From: Ministeria vibrans ATCC 50519 | Lineage: Eukaryota > Opisthokonta > Filasterea | NCBI GenBank assembly: GCA_943704425.1 | Contig: CALSCP010001768.1 | Coordinates: 21,753 to 61,116 of the forward strand | DNA: 39,364 nt | Direction: 5' to 3' | Position numbers and translations under genes: made by a program | The notes under the pieces: model-generated | What the model was told of the DNA's origin: nothing | Database searches by the model: none | Seen by the model: only the letters and a program-made list of their open reading frames with translations | In this document: one piece after another, positions 39,198-39,364 of the stretch | Position numbering within the stretch: the first letter of the stretch is position 1 | How the letters are laid out: every line of letters begins with the position of its first letter

Positions 39198-39364
39198 GCT
39201 ATTTGGCGCGAAGGCACGGGCGATATTTGAAGCTGGAGATGAGGCGAGTTCAGTGGACGCTGTTGACGATCTGTGGACCAACGTGGTGAGCCGTCCGGTG
39301 CAGCGGGCCCGCAGAAAGTGCCAGCAAGCAGCAGCAGCGGCGGCCGTGGACGCGGAGGCGGCGC
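39198..39364 (+). CDS. Partial exon at right edge, unknown product
   Basis: After a good acceptor (tttgtttctag, ending at 39197) a frame stays open to the window end: LFGAKARAIFEAGDEASSVD, then WTNVVSRPVQRARRKCQ and an Ala-rich stretch. The GC-rich codon use resembles the real exons. It needs an upstream exon ending in phase 2. The ATG at 39131 (MDERHARTR) is a tempting start, but its donor CGG|GTTCCC is in phase 0, so the 5' end is unresolved. The gene would be divergent with the P-type ATPase gene. No domain is recognised. Confidence 0.4.

Overview
The window is from a unicellular eukaryote. Genes are split by short GT-AG introns (mostly 50-110 nt, one 31 nt, one GC-AG), AATAAA signals follow several stop codons, and the gene set is eukaryotic throughout (SF3B3, SRPK, SCYL1, proteasome RPT6, a gephyrin-type MoCo protein, a MEKK4/Ssk2-type MAP3K). 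Exons are GC-rich, while introns and spacers are AT-rich and full of microsatellites. A free-living amoeba-like protist would fit, but the sequence alone does not fix the lineage. No prokaryotic operon, tRNA, rRNA or CRISPR array was seen.

Layout. 1-628: 5' end of a minus-strand F-BAR gene running off the left edge. 1093-6709 (+): large MAP3K of the MEKK4/Ssk2 type. 6910-7489 (-) and 7670-8873 (+): head-to-head DUF3605 and Sec14-like (CRAL-TRIO) genes. 8874-12141: C/T-rich, repeat-rich stretch with a 28-nt C run, a ~170-nt TC tract and a few possible but unresolved exons. 12142-12777 (+): unrecognised polyQ protein. 12912-15666 (-): ten-exon SR-protein kinase. 15811-17137 (+): broken ankyrin-repeat gene. 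17187-20004 (-) SCYL1 and 20114-23046 (+) RPT6 share a 109-bp divergent promoter. 23105-24253 (-): methyltransferase with a signal peptide and a C-terminal membrane anchor, convergent with RPT6. 24254-27734: gene-poor, with an 842-nt assembly gap flanked by inverted and direct repeats. 27735-30067 (-): gephyrin-type MoCo protein. 30267-34644 (-): SF3B3. 35309-39031 (-): P-type ATPase homologue that has lost three catalytic motifs. 39198-39364 (+): orphan exon at the right edge.

The genes are mostly housekeeping and do not form one pathway. Two relate to splicing: SF3B3 (U2 snRNP) and SRPK (SR-protein phosphorylation). Membrane traffic and signalling are represented by F-BAR, Sec14, SCYL1 and the MAP3K. 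Exon structures were built by hand from splice sites, reading-frame phase and family similarity; in every multi-exon model given as complete the phases close exactly. The most unusual items are the P-type ATPase pseudoenzyme, the apparently lumen-facing anchored methyltransferase, the repeat cluster around the gap and the unrecognised polyQ protein. I did not find a convincing new multi-gene system.
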